Assembly (NCBI GenBank): GCA_937936695.1
Contig: CALHCK010000166.1
Location: 1 to 6,717, forward strand
From: an uncultured Polaribacter sp.
GTDB taxonomy: Bacteria; Bacteroidota; Bacteroidia; Flavobacteriales; Flavobacteriaceae
Reading direction: 5' to 3'
Length of the DNA: 6,717 nucleotides
The position numbers were made by a program, and so were the translations under genes. Positions 6,171 to 6,717 of the stretch are shown piece after piece. The notes under the pieces were generated by a model. That model was not told the origin of the DNA, searched no databases, and saw only the letters and a list, made by a program, of their open reading frames with translations. Within the stretch, counting starts at the first letter, position 1. Every line of letters begins with the position of its first letter.

Positions 6171-6231
6171 ATTTTACAAATGTTTTTTTAAGAGATTAAA
6201 AACATTCTACAAATAAGTAAAATCAATTTTT
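6170..6231 (+). terminator. Possible nested-hairpin terminator of the glycosyltransferase operon
   Basis: Two nested inverted repeats follow the last glycosyltransferase: an outer pair GATTTTAC (6170-6177) with GTAAAATC (6217-6224), and an inner pair AATGTTTTT (6179-6187) with AAAAACATT (6198-6206). After the outer stem comes AATTTTT (6225-6231). The outer stem starts at the last base of the TAG stop. Both stems are perfect but AT-rich, so stability is modest; the position right after the operon supports a terminator. Confidence 0.45.
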
Positions 6232-6259
6232 GGAGAGCATAAATTATATAGTAAATTTG
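6229..6259 (+). promoter_or_regulatory. Promoter of the CCA tRNA nucleotidyltransferase gene
   Basis: TTTG (6229-6232), a 19-base spacer, then TAAATTTG (6252-6259): both boxes and the spacing fit the Bacteroidota primary sigma consensus TTTG-N19-TAnnTTTG. This is the only site in the window where both boxes match. The transcript would have a leader of about 45 bases containing a small inverted repeat, TAAAAC and GTTTTA (6281-6296). Confidence 0.75.
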
Positions 6260-6309
6260 TGCAAATATTGATTACCACTATAAAACAAGTGTTTTACTAA
6301 GATAACTTT

Positions 6310-6717
6310 ATGCAAAAACAGTTCTTTAAAGAAGCAATTTCTTCAGAAATTTTTACAATTATATCTAATGCATCAAAAATACTAAACATAGAAAGTTATG
6401 TGATAGGTGGTTTTGTACGTGATTTTTTTTTAAAACGAGGAACTGCAAAAGATATAGATGTTGTTGCTATTGGTAACGGAATTGATTTAGCGTTAAAAGT
6501 ATCTTCTTTACTGCCAAATAAACCCAAAGTACAGGTGTTTAAAACATACGGTACAGCAATGTTACGTTATAAAGACGTAGAAATAGAGTTTGTAGGTGCC
6601 AGAAAAGAATCATACAAAGAAGATAGTAGAAATCCAGAAGTTAAAGCGGGTACTTTACAAGATGATCAAAATCGTAGAGATTTAACAATAAATGCATTAG
6701 CATTAAGTTTAAATGAA
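6310..6717 (+). CDS. cca: CCA tRNA nucleotidyltransferase / poly(A) polymerase family, 3' part missing
   Basis: Enzyme of the class II nucleotidyltransferase family that builds or repairs the 3' CCA of tRNAs from CTP and ATP in the cytoplasm. I translated 136 codons from the ATG at 6310 to the window edge, with no stop. Seen: YVIGGFVRDFFL (30-41) with the GGxVRD loop, the catalytic DxD in KDIDVV (47-52), VFKTYGTAML (76-85), EFVGARKESY (93-102) and RRDLTINALAL (122-132). These cover the catalytic head; the remaining head, neck and body, and the HD domain often found in such Bacteroidota proteins, would lie outside. It has its own promoter (6229-6259). A run of nine T (6423-6431) encodes Phe-Phe-Leu in frame. 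Family members that only add A (PcnB-type) share these motifs, so CCA addition is the likely but not the only activity. Confidence 0.92.
   Translation, partial: MQKQFFKEAISSEIFTIISNASKILNIESYVIGGFVRDFFLKRGTAKDIDVVAIGNGIDLALKVSSLLPNKPKVQVFKTYGTAMLRYKDVEIEFVGARKESYKEDSRNPEVKAGTLQDDQNRRDLTINALALSLNE

Noticed and set aside
6423..6431. Run of nine T in the CCA nucleotidyltransferase gene
   Set aside because: It encodes Phe-Phe-Leu in a conserved helix region of a housekeeping enzyme; a switch here would be harmful and T runs are common in this DNA.
1..6717. CRISPR, mobile element, tRNA or defence system
   Set aside because: No regular repeat-spacer pattern, terminal inverted repeats, transposase or integrase motifs, tRNA cloverleaf, or defence-related domains were seen on either strand.

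Overview
The window reads as chromosomal DNA of a marine-type member of the Flavobacteriaceae (Bacteroidota); the rank is an inference. Support: very AT-rich DNA, almost no Shine-Dalgarno sequences ahead of starts, several copies of the Bacteroidota -7 promoter element TAnnTTTG, and a gene order (mazG, DUF5606 gene, def, ruvX, divergent dapD) that I recall as typical of flavobacteria. Genus cannot be decided from the sequence alone.

Left half, minus strand (about 1-2093): a housekeeping block. Reading in the direction of transcription it is ruvX (RNase H-fold protein of rRNA maturation), def (peptide deformylase), a small conserved Bacteroidota gene of unknown function (DUF5606 family), a strong intrinsic terminator, then mazG (NTP pyrophosphohydrolase), which runs off the left edge. 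TATTTTTG promoter cores lie just ahead of ruvX and def. No separate promoter is visible for mazG, whose start codon sits only 14 bases beyond the terminator stem.

Middle, plus strand (2258-3155): dapD, divergent from ruvX, with its own TATATTTG core and a 14-bp intrinsic terminator. It belongs to the succinylase route to meso-diaminopimelate and lysine.

Right, plus strand (3182-6170): three tightly packed glycosyltransferase genes, two with GT-B/GT4 features and one GT2 enzyme resembling the WaaE/KdtX group. The first two overlap by 8 bases and the second and third are 9 bases apart, so they are probably one transcript. The set probably adds sugars to a surface glycan such as a lipopolysaccharide core or exopolysaccharide; donors and acceptors cannot be read from sequence. 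The middle gene carries a run of seven G, and a one-base slip either way would end translation within about 20 codons. The last gene, separated by a possible hairpin terminator and the best promoter match in the window, is a CCA tRNA nucleotidyltransferase cut by the right edge.

I found no CRISPR array, tRNA or rRNA gene, insertion sequence, integrase, toxin-antitoxin pair or recognisable defence system. The most interesting points are the G7 tract, the terminator pressed against mazG, and the conserved DUF5606 gene.
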